Origin: Bacilli bacterium
GTDB taxonomy: Bacteria > Bacillota_I > Bacilli_A > RFN20 > CAG-826
DNA: 25,527 bases
Direction: 5' to 3'
NCBI GenBank assembly: GCA_017617775.1
Contig: JAFZVO010000083.1
Coordinates: 1-25,527, forward strand
Made by a program: the position numbers and the translations under genes. This document shows positions 14,108 through 22,233 of the stretch, piece after piece. How positions within the stretch are numbered: the first letter of the stretch is position 1; each line of letters opens with the position of its first letter. The notes under the pieces were generated by a model. The model was not told the DNA's origin, did no database searches, and was given only the letters and a program-made list of their open reading frames with translations.

Positions 14108-14524
14108 CAAATTGACCCTTCTTTCGTGTCTTCCACCCTCAAAATCGGTGGTTAAGAAGATGTCAACGCGACGAAGAACGTCTTCTTTATTCATGAAATT
14201 TGCACCAAAAGAAATGACGTTCGCGTTGTTATGTTGTCTCATCAATGAAGCGACTTCATCGTTATAACCGATGCCACATCGAACGCCTTTGACTTTATTC
14301 GCCGCCATCATAATACCTTCGCCTGATGTGCAGACGACAACACCATAGTTAGCCTTGCCTTCAGAGACTAGCTCTGCAACTTGTCTACCGAACAAAGGAT
14401 AATCACAGCTATCTAAAGAATAGGTTCCACAGTCGATAACTTCGTGTCCTAGTTCTTTTAAGTGTTCTTTCACTTCTTCTTTTCTCTGGTATCCACCATG
14501 ATCACATCCAATTGCGATAATCAT
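14096..14524 (-). CDS. rpiB: Ribose 5-phosphate isomerase B
   Basis: RpiB interconverts ribose 5-phosphate and ribulose 5-phosphate in the pentose phosphate pathway. The 142-residue length is typical. The N-terminus 'MIIAIGCDHGGYQRKEEV' carries the phosphate-binding D8-H9, 'VVVCTSGEGIMMAANKV' gives the catalytic C65 and the oxyanion loop, and 'RQHNNANV' supplies H98. It is the last gene of the prfA operon, 2 nt after tsaC, and is followed by tandem terminators. A tsaC-rpiB pairing near prfA and prmC also occurs in Bacillus. The related galactose 6-phosphate isomerase (LacA/LacB) is less likely given the single gene and this context. Confidence 0.95.
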   Translation of the reverse strand: MIIAIGCDHGGYQRKEEVKEHLKELGHEVIDCGTYSLDSCDYPLFGRQVAELVSEGKANYGVVVCTSGEGIMMAANKVKGVRCGIGYNDEVASLMRQHNNANVISFGANFMNKEDVLRRVDIFLTTDFEGGRHERRVNLIEK

Positions 14525-14526
14525 AT

Positions 14527-15117
14527 CTATTCCTCCAATGCTTTAAATATATCTTCTTTCGTGAGAGGCCCTTCTCTCACAATCTTCACTTCTGGTCCGG
14601 TGAGGTCGACAATCGTGCTTGAGACTCCACCGTTTGCTTTTCCTTTGATGATATAGTCAATTAGATCACCAAATACCGCTTCCACCTCTTTGCTATTCAT
14701 ACACGGTGGTTGATCGGCTTTATTCGCGCTTGGAACAAGAAGTGGTTTATCTAGGTTATATAACAAATCCAATGCTTTCTTGTTGTTTGGGACGCGGATT
14801 CCAATCACCCCTGTACCATGTGTGACCCATCTTGGAACCTTGCCTTTTACTTTGAGTAACAAAGTGATTGGACCAGGCATAAATTTGTTGATGAGTTTGA
14901 CCGCGCGTTGATCTACTTCAGCATAGAAGGAGATGACGTAAGGGTCATATAACATCAAAGTATATGGTTTATTTGGTTTTCTCTCTTTTAAAGCGTTGAG
15001 CTTCTCATAGGCAATCTGGTCATCGAAATAAACACCGAGCCCCATCACCGTCTCTGTTGGGAAGGCAATCACTCCATGTGAGTTCAACGCGACAACTGCT
15101 TTTTTAAACTTGTTCAT
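14527..15117 (-). CDS. tsaC: L-threonylcarbamoyladenylate synthase
   Basis: This enzyme makes threonylcarbamoyl-AMP from threonine, bicarbonate and ATP, the first step of the universal t6A37 modification on ANN-reading tRNAs. The YrdC/Sua5 domain is clear: 'VIAFPTETVMGLG' near residues 17-29, 'KERKPNKPYTLML' (ATP/threonine site), and 'VPSANKADQPPCMN' further on. At about 196 residues it is the short TsaC type, without the extra C-terminal Sua5 domain. I take the ATG at 15117, one base after the prmC stop (TAATATG), rather than a GTG three codons upstream inside prmC. The transferase partners TsaB, TsaD and TsaE are not in the window. Confidence 0.93.
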   Translation of the reverse strand: MNKFKKAVVALNSHGVIAFPTETVMGLGVYFDDQIAYEKLNALKERKPNKPYTLMLYDPYVISFYAEVDQRAVKLINKFMPGPITLLLKVKGKVPRWVTHGTGVIGIRVPNNKKALDLLYNLDKPLLVPSANKADQPPCMNSKEVEAVFGDLIDYIIKGKANGGVSSTIVDLTGPEVKIVREGPLTKEDIFKALEE

Positions 15118-15118
15118 A

Positions 15119-15943
15119 TTATTCACTCTGTATAATTACAAATCTTGTTTTTTCACATATGTCTTTGTAGAAAGAATACTTAGAATTTGGTAAGTAATGT
15201 TTGATTAATTCTGTTAATTTTTCTTCCATGTCTTCTTCGATTTCAAAACCGATGATGTATCTTTCGTTTAGATATCTATTTGCTTGTGACAGAATTCGTT
15301 CATAAAATGTATATCCTGGCTTTGCAAGGAGGGCGAGCATCGGTTCATAACGACGAACTTGCTCATCAATATTATTCTCGTTTTCAATATAAGGTGGATT
15401 ACAAACGATGACATCATATCTCTCGTGCAGATTATTAAATAAATCGCTCTCCACGACGACGACCTTTTTCGCGGCGAATTGTTCCGCATTTCTCGCGGCG
15501 ACTTTCAAAGCATCTCTTGAGATATCTGAGAGAGTCAAATATGTATGTTCGTTGGAGAGGGACAAACCGATTACTCCAGAGCCACAGCAGAGGTCCAATA
15601 ATCTGACCTCTTGAGATTTGAATTTCATCCTGATTTCTCGTCTCACTAACCTGACGAGATCTTCGGTCTCTTGACGAGGAATTAAAACATGCTCATTGAC
15701 GTAGAATTTATGGTCATCAAAGTATTGATATCCAGTGATTTGTTGGACGGGTTTCCCGTTTCTTAATTCGTTGAGTTTTTCATCCTTGTAATCGAAGTCG
15801 ATTTGGTCGTCCATATGAAGAAAAAAGGTTGTATAATCCTTAAAATTCCCTACAAAACAAAGATATTCTTTAATCACCGCATCATTTAGATACGGATTAT
15901 TTTCTTTCTTTAAAGCGAAGTAAATCTGACGGAATGTTTGCAT
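15119..15943 (-). CDS. prmC: Release factor glutamine N5-methyltransferase PrmC
   Basis: PrmC uses S-adenosylmethionine to methylate the glutamine of the GGQ motif in RF1 and RF2, raising termination speed. The 274-residue protein has the N-terminal helical domain and 'LIPRQETEDLV' (87-97). The SAM-binding motif is 'LDLCCGSGVIGLSL' (116-129), and NPPY (182-185) is the catalytic signature that holds the glutamine amide. Its start shares a base with the prfA stop (TAATG), so it is coupled to its own substrate. RF2 is encoded 6 kb away on the same strand. Confidence 0.96.
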   Translation of the reverse strand: MQTFRQIYFALKKENNPYLNDAVIKEYLCFVGNFKDYTTFFLHMDDQIDFDYKDEKLNELRNGKPVQQITGYQYFDDHKFYVNEHVLIPRQETEDLVRLVRREIRMKFKSQEVRLLDLCCGSGVIGLSLSNEHTYLTLSDISRDALKVAARNAEQFAAKKVVVVESDLFNNLHERYDVIVCNPPYIENENNIDEQVRRYEPMLALLAKPGYTFYERILSQANRYLNERYIIGFEIEEDMEEKLTELIKHYLPNSKYSFYKDICEKTRFVIIQSE

Positions 15944-17019
15944 TATTCTTCACCCGAAATCTTCATCGCTTGGTCATAATGGATTAAGGCATCGAGAATG
16001 TCGTCGAGTTCCCCTTCCATCACGCGGTCTAATTGTTGAATAGTAAAACCGATTCTATGGTCGGTCACACGGTTCTGTGGATAGTTATAAGTTCTGATCT
16101 TTTCACTTCTCTCTCCACGACCGATTTTTAGTCTTCTTTCGTTACCGATTTTCTCCTGTTGTTCTTCTAACATTGTGGAGTACATCTTGGTACGTAACAT
16201 CTGCATTGCGATCTCTCTATTTTGAATCTGTGATTTCTCAGTTTGACAGCTCACGACGATGCCTGTTGGAATATGGGTGATACGGACTGCGGATTCAGTC
16301 TTGTTAACGTTTTGTCCACCCGCACCCTGGGAACGATATGTATCCACTTGTAGATCCGCAGGATTGATCTGAATATCAATCTCTTCGGCTTCTGGCATGA
16401 CGAGGACTGTCGCGGTGGAAGTATGGATACGTCCACTGGCTTCTGTACGCGGGACACGTTGCACGCGGTGCGCACCAGATTCGAACTTCAATCTAGAATA
16501 GACAGAATCACCTTTTATCATAAAGGATACAAGCGCGAAACCACCGGCTTCAGAGGGGTTCTCATCAAGCATTTGAATCTTCCAGCCTCTCGCTTCCGCA
16601 TAACGCGTATACATTCTAAATAAATCGCCGGCGAAGATATTGGCTTCATCACCACCCGCGGCCCCTCTAATTTCGACGACGATATTCTTATCATCGTTAG
16701 GATCACGAGGAACGAGCAAACCTTTAATCTCTTCTAATAAAGAAGTTTCTTGTTCAGTGAGAGTTTTTACTTCTTCTTTAGCCATCTCTGCGATTTCAGG
16801 ATCATTATCGTTGCTCATTAAAACCGCATCTTCTAAATCCGCGACTACTTTTTGATATTTATGGAAGGCTTCGACTTGCTCAGAGAGATAACTTCTCTCT
16901 TTGGAAATATCACGAAAACGTTTAATGTCTCTTGTGACATTATCGCTCATCAATTCTTCATCGATTTCTTTTAATCTTTTCTCCGCCGTTAAAAGGCGTT
17001 GTCTCATGTTCTCTTCCAT
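15943..17019 (-). CDS. prfA: Peptide chain release factor 1
   Basis: RF1 ends translation at UAA and UAG. The 358-residue protein carries the stop-recognition P-x-T tripeptide as PRT (190-192 in 'QRVPRTEASGRIHTS') and the GGQ hydrolysis motif (234-236 in '[10 protein letters not shown]'). RF1 and RF2 are told apart by PxT versus SPF, and both are present in this window. A second in-frame ATG at 17007 (codon 5) gives MRQRLLTAEKRL, closer to other RF1 N-termini, and has GGAAGAG just before it; it may be the true start. prfA heads the prfA-prmC-tsaC-rpiB unit and is divergent from dnaX, with a good promoter between them. Confidence 0.97.
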   Translation of the reverse strand: MEENMRQRLLTAEKRLKEIDEELMSDNVTRDIKRFRDISKERSYLSEQVEAFHKYQKVVADLEDAVLMSNDNDPEIAEMAKEEVKTLTEQETSLLEEIKGLLVPRDPNDDKNIVVEIRGAAGGDEANIFAGDLFRMYTRYAEARGWKIQMLDENPSEAGGFALVSFMIKGDSVYSRLKFESGAHRVQRVPRTEASGRIHTSTATVLVMPEAEEIDIQINPADLQVDTYRSQGAGGQNVNKTESAVRITHIPTGIVVSCQTEKSQIQNREIAMQMLRTKMYSTMLEEQQEKIGNERRLKIGRGERSEKIRTYNYPQNRVTDHRIGFTIQQLDRVMEGELDDILDALIHYDQAMKISGEE

Positions 17020-17038
17020 AATGTTATAACCGTTAAGT

Positions 17039-17067
17039 ATTGTATCATTATTCAGGGTTCTTCACAA
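17039..17067 (-). promoter_or_regulatory. Promoter of the prfA operon
   Basis: On the minus strand TTGTGA (-35, plus 17062-17067), a 17-bp spacer and TACAAT (-10, plus 17039-17044) with an upstream TGA extended element form the best-formed sigma-A promoter in the window. Transcription would start about 13 nt before the upstream prfA ATG. Confidence 0.8.
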
Positions 17068-17115
17068 ACAGAATTAATATTCATATTAACTCTTTTTGAA
17101 ATCACTCCTTTGTTG

Positions 17116-17121
17116 TATAAT
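17116..17121 (+). promoter_or_regulatory. -10 box of the dnaX operon
   Basis: TATAAT lies 13 nt before the dnaX ATG at 17135, so the transcript would have a leader of only about 7 nt. A TTGAAA at 17096-17101 is too close (14-bp spacer) to be a standard -35. Confidence 0.65.
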
Positions 17122-17134
17122 CTTAAAGAAGTCT

Positions 17135-18835
17135 ATGGCGTACAAAGCATTATATAGAACATATCGACCAACCACATTTGAGGAAGTCGCAGGTCAACAA
17201 CACATTGTCCGCACCTTCAAAAATGCCCTCGCTACAGGGAAGATTTCTCATGCCTATTTATTCGCTGGCCCACGTGGTACAGGTAAGACCACGATGGCGA
17301 AACTTCTCGCGAAAGCTCTCAACTGTGAAGATGGCTTGGGATGTCAATGTAACCACTGTAAGAACTGCGAAGCGATCAATAGCAACGCTCATCCAGATGT
17401 TCTAGAAATCGACGCGGCCTCTAACCGTGGTATTAATGAAATTAAAGACTTAATTGAAAAAGTTAAATATTCCACTATCTTAGGAAGATATAAAGTATAT
17501 ATCATCGACGAAGTTCATATGATGACTAACGAAGCCTTTAATGCTTTGCTCAAAACATTAGAAGAACCACCAGAGCATGTTATCTTCATTTTAGCAACTA
17601 CCGAACCACATAAGTTACTACCAACCATTCTCTCCAGATGTCAGAGATATGATTTCGGTAAAGTTCCTAATGAAGAAATGTCAAAGAGAATTCAAACCAT
17701 CTTAGAAAAAGAAGGTATCGAATATAACCAGAACGCAGTCGACCTCATCATCTCCTTAAGCGATGGAGGAATGAGAGACGCATTATCAATGCTAGATCAA
17801 GTTCTCGCTTATTCTGGTAACAAATTAGACGAGAATGATGTTTTATCCATCTTCTCCCTTGAATCCAAGGCGGAGAAATTATCACTCATCCACTCCCTAC
17901 TAAAAAATGATGTTAGTGATGTCCTCAACCGCGTCCAAAAATATCTCTCAAAAGGTACAGACATTAAACGTCTCACGAACGATTTGTTATCCATCTTCAA
18001 GGACTGCCTCATCTATTCATTGACCAACAAGAAAGACCTCCTTGAATCAATCAATGCTAAAGAAGCTAACGAGATTATCGTGGAGACCAACACGAACACT
18101 TTAAATTCATATATTCAAACGTTGATGGAATCCTTAAAAGACTATAAGAATGTCGCTGATGCAAACACGCTTTTTGAAGTCACGTTACTGAAGATGGCAA
18201 CATTAAATAGCCAACCAAAAGAAAGACCAGTTTTCCAAGAACCAGTGGCTCCGAAAAAAGAAGAAATTATTGAAAAACAACCGATTTTTGTTGAGGAAAC
18301 TCCGCAAAAACAAGTTAAAATTGAACCTCCAGTCGTTGAAGAAGTGAAAGAAGAATTACCGCCACTTCAAGAAGAAATTAAGTCTGTGGAAACTCTTATT
18401 TCCTTAAAAGGTGCCGAGCACGATGGGATGTTCAAAATTGATTCTGATACCATCATCAAAATCATCGTCACTGGCAAGAAAGAAATTAAAAATGTGTTCC
18501 TCGATAAGTGGCAGTTGATTAAGAAATACACCACTCATCCAGAGTATGGCAAAATCGCCACTCTCTTGATTGATGCTCATCCACTCATCGTCTCCAATGA
18601 AGTGTTATTATTAGAATTTCCAATGACCAATTTGGTGGAACGCGCCAACACAGTGAGCAACCAAATAATGATTCAATCGTTGATCAACCATATTTTCCAC
18701 AAGCACTTATTCGCATATAGTGTTTCCCGAAAAGAATCCGTTGATTATCAACGTCTATTTATCGACTTAAAAGGAGTGAAGAAACTCCCAAGACCAGATG
18801 CGGTCAATCTAGATTTCGAGGTGAACAAATTATGA
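17135..18835 (+). CDS. dnaX: DNA polymerase III subunit gamma/tau
   Basis: DnaX is the ATPase of the clamp loader that opens and loads the sliding clamp at primers. The 566-residue protein has Walker A GPRGTGKT (45-52), a four-cysteine zinc module (C64 or C70, C72, C75, C78) and the DEVH Walker B (125-128). An SRC sensor motif lies in 'TILSRCQRYDF'. After domain III (about residue 370) comes a Glu/Pro/Lys-rich linker and a tau-specific C-terminal part. I use the ATG at 17135 rather than 17096, because the promoter -10 box lies between them and the MAYKALYRTYRP start matches the family. Delta prime (holB) is four genes downstream. Confidence 0.96.
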   Translation: MAYKALYRTYRPTTFEEVAGQQHIVRTFKNALATGKISHAYLFAGPRGTGKTTMAKLLAKALNCEDGLGCQCNHCKNCEAINSNAHPDVLEIDAASNRGINEIKDLIEKVKYSTILGRYKVYIIDEVHMMTNEAFNALLKTLEEPPEHVIFILATTEPHKLLPTILSRCQRYDFGKVPNEEMSKRIQTILEKEGIEYNQNAVDLIISLSDGGMRDALSMLDQVLAYSGNKLDENDVLSIFSLESKAEKLSLIHSLLKNDVSDVLNRVQKYLSKGTDIKRLTNDLLSIFKDCLIYSLTNKKDLLESINAKEANEIIVETNTNTLNSYIQTLMESLKDYKNVADANTLFEVTLLKMATLNSQPKERPVFQEPVAPKKEEIIEKQPIFVEETPQKQVKIEPPVVEEVKEELPPLQEEIKSVETLISLKGAEHDGMFKIDSDTIIKIIVTGKKEIKNVFLDKWQLIKKYTTHPEYGKIATLLIDAHPLIVSNEVLLLEFPMTNLVERANTVSNQIMIQSLINHIFHKHLFAYSVSRKESVDYQRLFIDLKGVKKLPRPDAVNLDFEVNKL

Positions 18836-19134
18836 ACATGCAACAAATGATGATCCAAGCCCAAAAGATGCAAAGAGAGCTCAATAAGGCGATGGATGAA
18901 TTACACAACAAAGAATTCCAAGTGAAGAAGGCTGGTTTAGTGACCATCGGGGTGATGGGCGATAAATCCATCTCCGAAATCACTATCGAACCAGATGCTT
19001 TCAACGCCGAAGACAAAGAGATGATTGAAGAGATGATAATATCCGGCATCAATGAACTCATGGAACAGATTACCGCCGAAGAAGAAGCGATCAATGAAAG
19101 AATTACTGGTAAATCAGGAGGCCTCGGTTTTTAA
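18832..19134 (+). CDS. ybaB: YbaB/EbfC nucleoid-associated protein
   Basis: A 100-residue small dimeric DNA-binding protein, conserved between dnaX and recR in most bacteria. It begins with a long helix 'MNMQQMMIQAQKMQRELNKA', followed by a central beta sheet ('FQVKKAGLVTIGVMGD') and an acidic C-terminal helix. Its role is thought to be in nucleoid organisation or DNA repair; the exact function is not settled. The start overlaps the dnaX stop (ATGA) and its stop overlaps the recR start (TAATG), so all three are translationally coupled. It is called yaaK in B. subtilis. Confidence 0.94.
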   Translation: MNMQQMMIQAQKMQRELNKAMDELHNKEFQVKKAGLVTIGVMGDKSISEITIEPDAFNAEDKEMIEEMIISGINELMEQITAEEEAINERITGKSGGLGF

Positions 19135-19727
19135 TGCAGCCATTAAAACCCATAAACCGATTAACTGAATCCTTGGCAAAACTCCCAAGCGTGGGTAAGA
19201 AGAGCGCCGAGCGTATGGCGTATTCCCTTCTTGATAAAAGCGACGAGGATATCCAAGAATTTTCTGACGCTCTTTTAGACTTAAAAAAATCTATCAAGAA
19301 ATGCCCTAGATGCGGACTATTAACGGATGGAGAGACTTGCCCCATCTGTGATGACCCAAATAGAGATAAAACAAAACTTTTAGTCGTCTCACAGTACAAA
19401 GATGCATTAGCGATTGAGAACTCAGAAGGCTATAACGGTCTCTACCATATATTAGGTGGAGAGATATCTTTAAACAAAGGGATCACCGTTGATAATCTCA
19501 ACATCGCTTCTTTAGAAGATAGGGTGAAAGAAGGCGTTGAAGAAGTGATCATCGCCACTAACCCTACAATAGATGGAGAAACCACCGCTTTATATATCAG
19601 CAAAATATTAGAAGGTACTAAAGCGAACGTTACCCGTCTTGCGTACGGTCTCCCGATGGGAGGAAATTTAGATTACGCCGACCAGATCACCTTACAAAAG
19701 GCGTTAGAAGGTCGTCATAAGATATAG
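19134..19727 (+). CDS. recR: Recombination mediator RecR
   Basis: RecR acts with RecO and RecF to load RecA at gaps and stalled forks. The 197-residue protein has the N-terminal helix-hairpin-helix ('LAKLPSVGKKSAERMAY', 14-30), a zinc finger (C57, C60, C69, C72) and a Toprim domain from about residue 80. The Toprim strand reads 'LLVVSQYKDALAIENSEGYN', where E. coli has VVExPxD; Bacillus-type RecR also varies here. Length and order are standard. It starts in the ybaB stop codon. Confidence 0.96.
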   Translation: MQPLKPINRLTESLAKLPSVGKKSAERMAYSLLDKSDEDIQEFSDALLDLKKSIKKCPRCGLLTDGETCPICDDPNRDKTKLLVVSQYKDALAIENSEGYNGLYHILGGEISLNKGITVDNLNIASLEDRVKEGVEEVIIATNPTIDGETTALYISKILEGTKANVTRLAYGLPMGGNLDYADQITLQKALEGRHKI

Positions 19728-19737
19728 GAGGATCGTT

Positions 19738-20358
19738 ATGTTCATCACTATTGAAGGTCCAGAAGGGTCCGGCAAATCCACCGCGACAGAAGCAGTCATC
19801 AATAAACTGAGAGAGCTCGGTTATGATGTTTTAAAAACGCGTGAACCAGGCGGCACCCCAATCTCTGAACAAATCCGTAACGTCATCCTCGACAAAGAGA
19901 ATAAAACGATGGATGGAAGAACGGAAGCCTTGTTATACGCGGCGGCGAGAAGACAGCACCTCGTCGAATCTGTTTGGCCAGCCGTTAAAGAAGGTAAAAT
20001 CGTCATCTGCGATCGCTATATCGATTCTTCATTAGCCTACCAAGGAGGTGCGAGAGGTTTGGGTATTGATAATATCGTCGACATCAATATGTTCGCCACC
20101 GAAAACACTTGGCCAGACCTCACTTTATTATTTGATATCCCTCCGGAGAAAGGATTAGAAAGAATCTCCTTAAATAAGAACCGCGAAGTCAATCGTCTTG
20201 ATTTAGAAACGCTTGAATTTCATAAAAAAGTCCGTCAAACCTTCCTCGATTTGGCTGAAAAATATTCCGAACGTTTTGTGATTATCGATGCGAGTAAGAG
20301 CAGAGAAGAAGTCGCCCAAGACGCATTAGATGCCATCTTAAAACGTTTATGCAAGTAG
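19738..20358 (+). CDS. tmk: Thymidylate kinase
   Basis: Tmk phosphorylates dTMP to dTDP, an essential step to dTTP. The 206-residue protein has the P-loop GPEGSGKS (7-14), 'REPGGTPISEQIR' (35-47, dTMP contacts), DRY (92-94) with 'SSLAYQG', and a LID region 'NKNREVNRLD' near 147-156. An excellent AGGAGG lies 6 nt before the ATG and begins inside the recR stop, so this gene has strong independent initiation. holB overlaps its end by 10 nt. Confidence 0.96.
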   Translation: MFITIEGPEGSGKSTATEAVINKLRELGYDVLKTREPGGTPISEQIRNVILDKENKTMDGRTEALLYAAARRQHLVESVWPAVKEGKIVICDRYIDSSLAYQGGARGLGIDNIVDINMFATENTWPDLTLLFDIPPEKGLERISLNKNREVNRLDLETLEFHKKVRQTFLDLAEKYSERFVIIDASKSREEVAQDALDAILKRLCK

Positions 20359-21362
20359 AGAAATATCTTAAGAATTATCAACCCACGATTTATAAAACAT
20401 TTGTCCAAGCAATGCAGAACAATAAGCTTTCACATGCTTATTTGCTCGTCGGTAACAAAGGGGTTCCCCTTTTAGAAATCGCAACATTCCTCGCGAAGTC
20501 TTTATTATGCGATGACCCATCCCCACTTGCCTGCAATAACTGCATCTCTTGTTTAAGGGTCGACGACAACAACTACCCAGACTGCATCATCTTAGACGGT
20601 GAACAGAAATTAATCTCCAAAGATGCCGTGGACAACATCTCCAATCAATTTGAAAAAACACCGTTAGAGAACAAAGGCATCATGGTCTATGTCCTGAACG
20701 GTATTGAATACATGAGAGAAGAAGCCATCAACAGCATCCTCAAATTCTTAGAAGAACCTCAAGAAGGTGTTTATGCATTCTTAACCACGAACAACGAGAA
20801 CGCGATTCTTCCAACCATTGTCTCCCGTTGTCAGACATTACACCTCAAATCAATCGATCGAAATATTGTCATCGAACAAGCCGTTGACTTGGGTGTCGAA
20901 AGAACAGACGCAGAGTTGCTCTCCTATTTCTATAACGACGGGGAGCTCATCTACGAGATCATCAATGATGAAGATGAAAGCGCGTCCTATTTCGCCTGTA
21001 AGAAAGCTTTAGAAGAATTATTAGACGCTTTAAAAAGAGGTGATAACGACTACGCCGTGTACTTTGTACAGAGCAAAATATCCCCTCTCGTAAATAAAAA
21101 AGAAACGTTTAGATTCTTCCTCGATTGCTTAATCGCGGTTTTTGAAGATTTGTTAAATATTCAAAATAATAGACCTATCGCTTTGTCAAATTATGATACA
21201 ATACTTCAAGATATACTTGATAATAACGGTATCGATATATCGTCATGCTTATTAGAACTTTTGAAGCAGAGAAACATGATTGGTTTAAACCTCAACATTC
21301 CTCTGCAGTTAGATCACATCATTTTATACATCGTAAGGAGCGCCATCCATGAGTCCAGATAA
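20349..21362 (+). CDS. holB: DNA polymerase III subunit delta prime
   Basis: Delta prime is the rigid stator subunit of the clamp loader. The 337-residue protein is similar to the DnaX N-terminal part but lacks a working P-loop: 'YLLVGNKGVPLLEIATFLAK' (31-50) has no GKT, as expected for delta prime. It retains the zinc cysteines (C54, C62, C65, C68). An SRC motif ('IVSRCQTLHL') is present and supports clamp-loader interaction. It overlaps tmk by 10 nt and ricT by 14 nt. In B. subtilis holB also sits between tmk and yaaT (ricT), with two small genes that are missing here. Confidence 0.92.
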   Translation: MQVEKYLKNYQPTIYKTFVQAMQNNKLSHAYLLVGNKGVPLLEIATFLAKSLLCDDPSPLACNNCISCLRVDDNNYPDCIILDGEQKLISKDAVDNISNQFEKTPLENKGIMVYVLNGIEYMREEAINSILKFLEEPQEGVYAFLTTNNENAILPTIVSRCQTLHLKSIDRNIVIEQAVDLGVERTDAELLSYFYNDGELIYEIINDEDESASYFACKKALEELLDALKRGDNDYAVYFVQSKISPLVNKKETFRFFLDCLIAVFEDLLNIQNNRPIALSNYDTILQDILDNNGIDISSCLLELLKQRNMIGLNLNIPLQLDHIILYIVRSAIHESR

Positions 21363-22233
21363 TAACTTTACATATTTCGTCGGTATCACATTCGACAACG
21401 CCTCTCGTTCATACTTTTTTGGTTATGACGACAAGTCTTTAAAAAACGGAGATAAAGTCGTCGTGGAAACTATCCGCGGTATTGAGCTCGGAACAGTCAC
21501 CATCGCGCCTATCGAGATTGCTAAATTAAAAAGCGAACTAGAATTAAAACCAATCATCAGAAAAGCGACAGAAAGCGATATCAAAATTGATAACCTCAAC
21601 AAAAGAGATGCGGTTGATGCATTAAAGATTTGTGAGGTTGAATCTAAAAACCTCAATCTAGATATGAGATTAATATCTTGTGAATATACCTTAGATAAAG
21701 CGAAAGTCATCTTCTCCTATCTCGCAGATGATAGAGTGGACTTCCGTGAACTTCTCAAAGTTCTCGCTCATAAATTGCACACGCGTATTGAACTTAGACA
21801 AATCGGGACGAGAGATAAAGCCAAATCCATTGGTGGACTTGGTGTCTGCGGAAGAGAATTATGCTGTTCATCATTCCTCAATGAATTCGACGGCATCTCC
21901 ATCAATAGAGCGAAAAACCAAATGCTCGCAATCAATGTTCCTAAGTTAAGCGGTCACTGCGGTAAGCTCATGTGCTGTTTAAAATATGAGGACGATATCT
22001 ATACGGACTGTAAAACCAACTTTCCAGAGATCGGCAGAACATTCTTCATTGACAAAGTTGAATACAAAGTGACCGGCATCAATGTCATCTCTGAAACAAT
22101 CAAACTAGAGAACCAAGACAATATCATCAATCTCACTTTAGAAGATTTCACGAGACAAACTCATTTTAGAGAAAAAGAACGCCATCAAGATCGTCACCAC
22201 AACAGAGATCACAAGAGACATGAAAAGAGATAA
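21349..22233 (+). CDS. ricT: RicT (YaaT) PSP1-domain iron-sulfur protein
   Basis: The 294-residue protein contains the PSP1 domain ('GDKVVVETIRGIELGTV', 34-50). Its cysteines are clustered: C167, C172, C173 in 'GVCGRELCCSSF' and C204, C209, C210 in 'GHCGKLMCCLKYE'. This pattern defines RicT/YaaT. In B. subtilis RicT joins RicA and RicF in an iron-sulfur complex that assists RNase Y in mRNA processing and promotes competence and sporulation. RicA and RicF are not in the window. The C-terminal tail (about 270-294) is unusually rich in His, Arg and Lys and could bind nucleic acid or metal. A clear AAGGAG lies 8 nt before the ATG. Confidence 0.92.
   Translation: MSPDNNFTYFVGITFDNASRSYFFGYDDKSLKNGDKVVVETIRGIELGTVTIAPIEIAKLKSELELKPIIRKATESDIKIDNLNKRDAVDALKICEVESKNLNLDMRLISCEYTLDKAKVIFSYLADDRVDFRELLKVLAHKLHTRIELRQIGTRDKAKSIGGLGVCGRELCCSSFLNEFDGISINRAKNQMLAINVPKLSGHCGKLMCCLKYEDDIYTDCKTNFPEIGRTFFIDKVEYKVTGINVISETIKLENQDNIINLTLEDFTRQTHFREKERHQDRHHNRDHKRHEKR

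Noticed and set aside
13959..14267. 102-codon plus-strand frame antisense to rpiB
   Set aside because: It lies over the well-supported rpiB gene and its terminators, has low-complexity content and no family resemblance.
17096..17134. Longer dnaX reading frame starting at an ATG at 17096
   Set aside because: The dnaX -10 box lies inside this extension, the added 13 residues do not resemble DnaX, and MAYKALYRTYRP at 17135 is the family start.
17020..17134. SRP RNA gene, which often precedes dnaX in Bacillota
   Set aside because: The 115-bp gap holds only the divergent promoters; the conserved SRP loop sequence is absent.
8448..18835. Mycoplasma-type code with UGA as tryptophan
   Set aside because: dnaX stops at TGA, RF2 with its UGA-dependent frameshift is present, and tryptophan is encoded by TGG in the genes examined.
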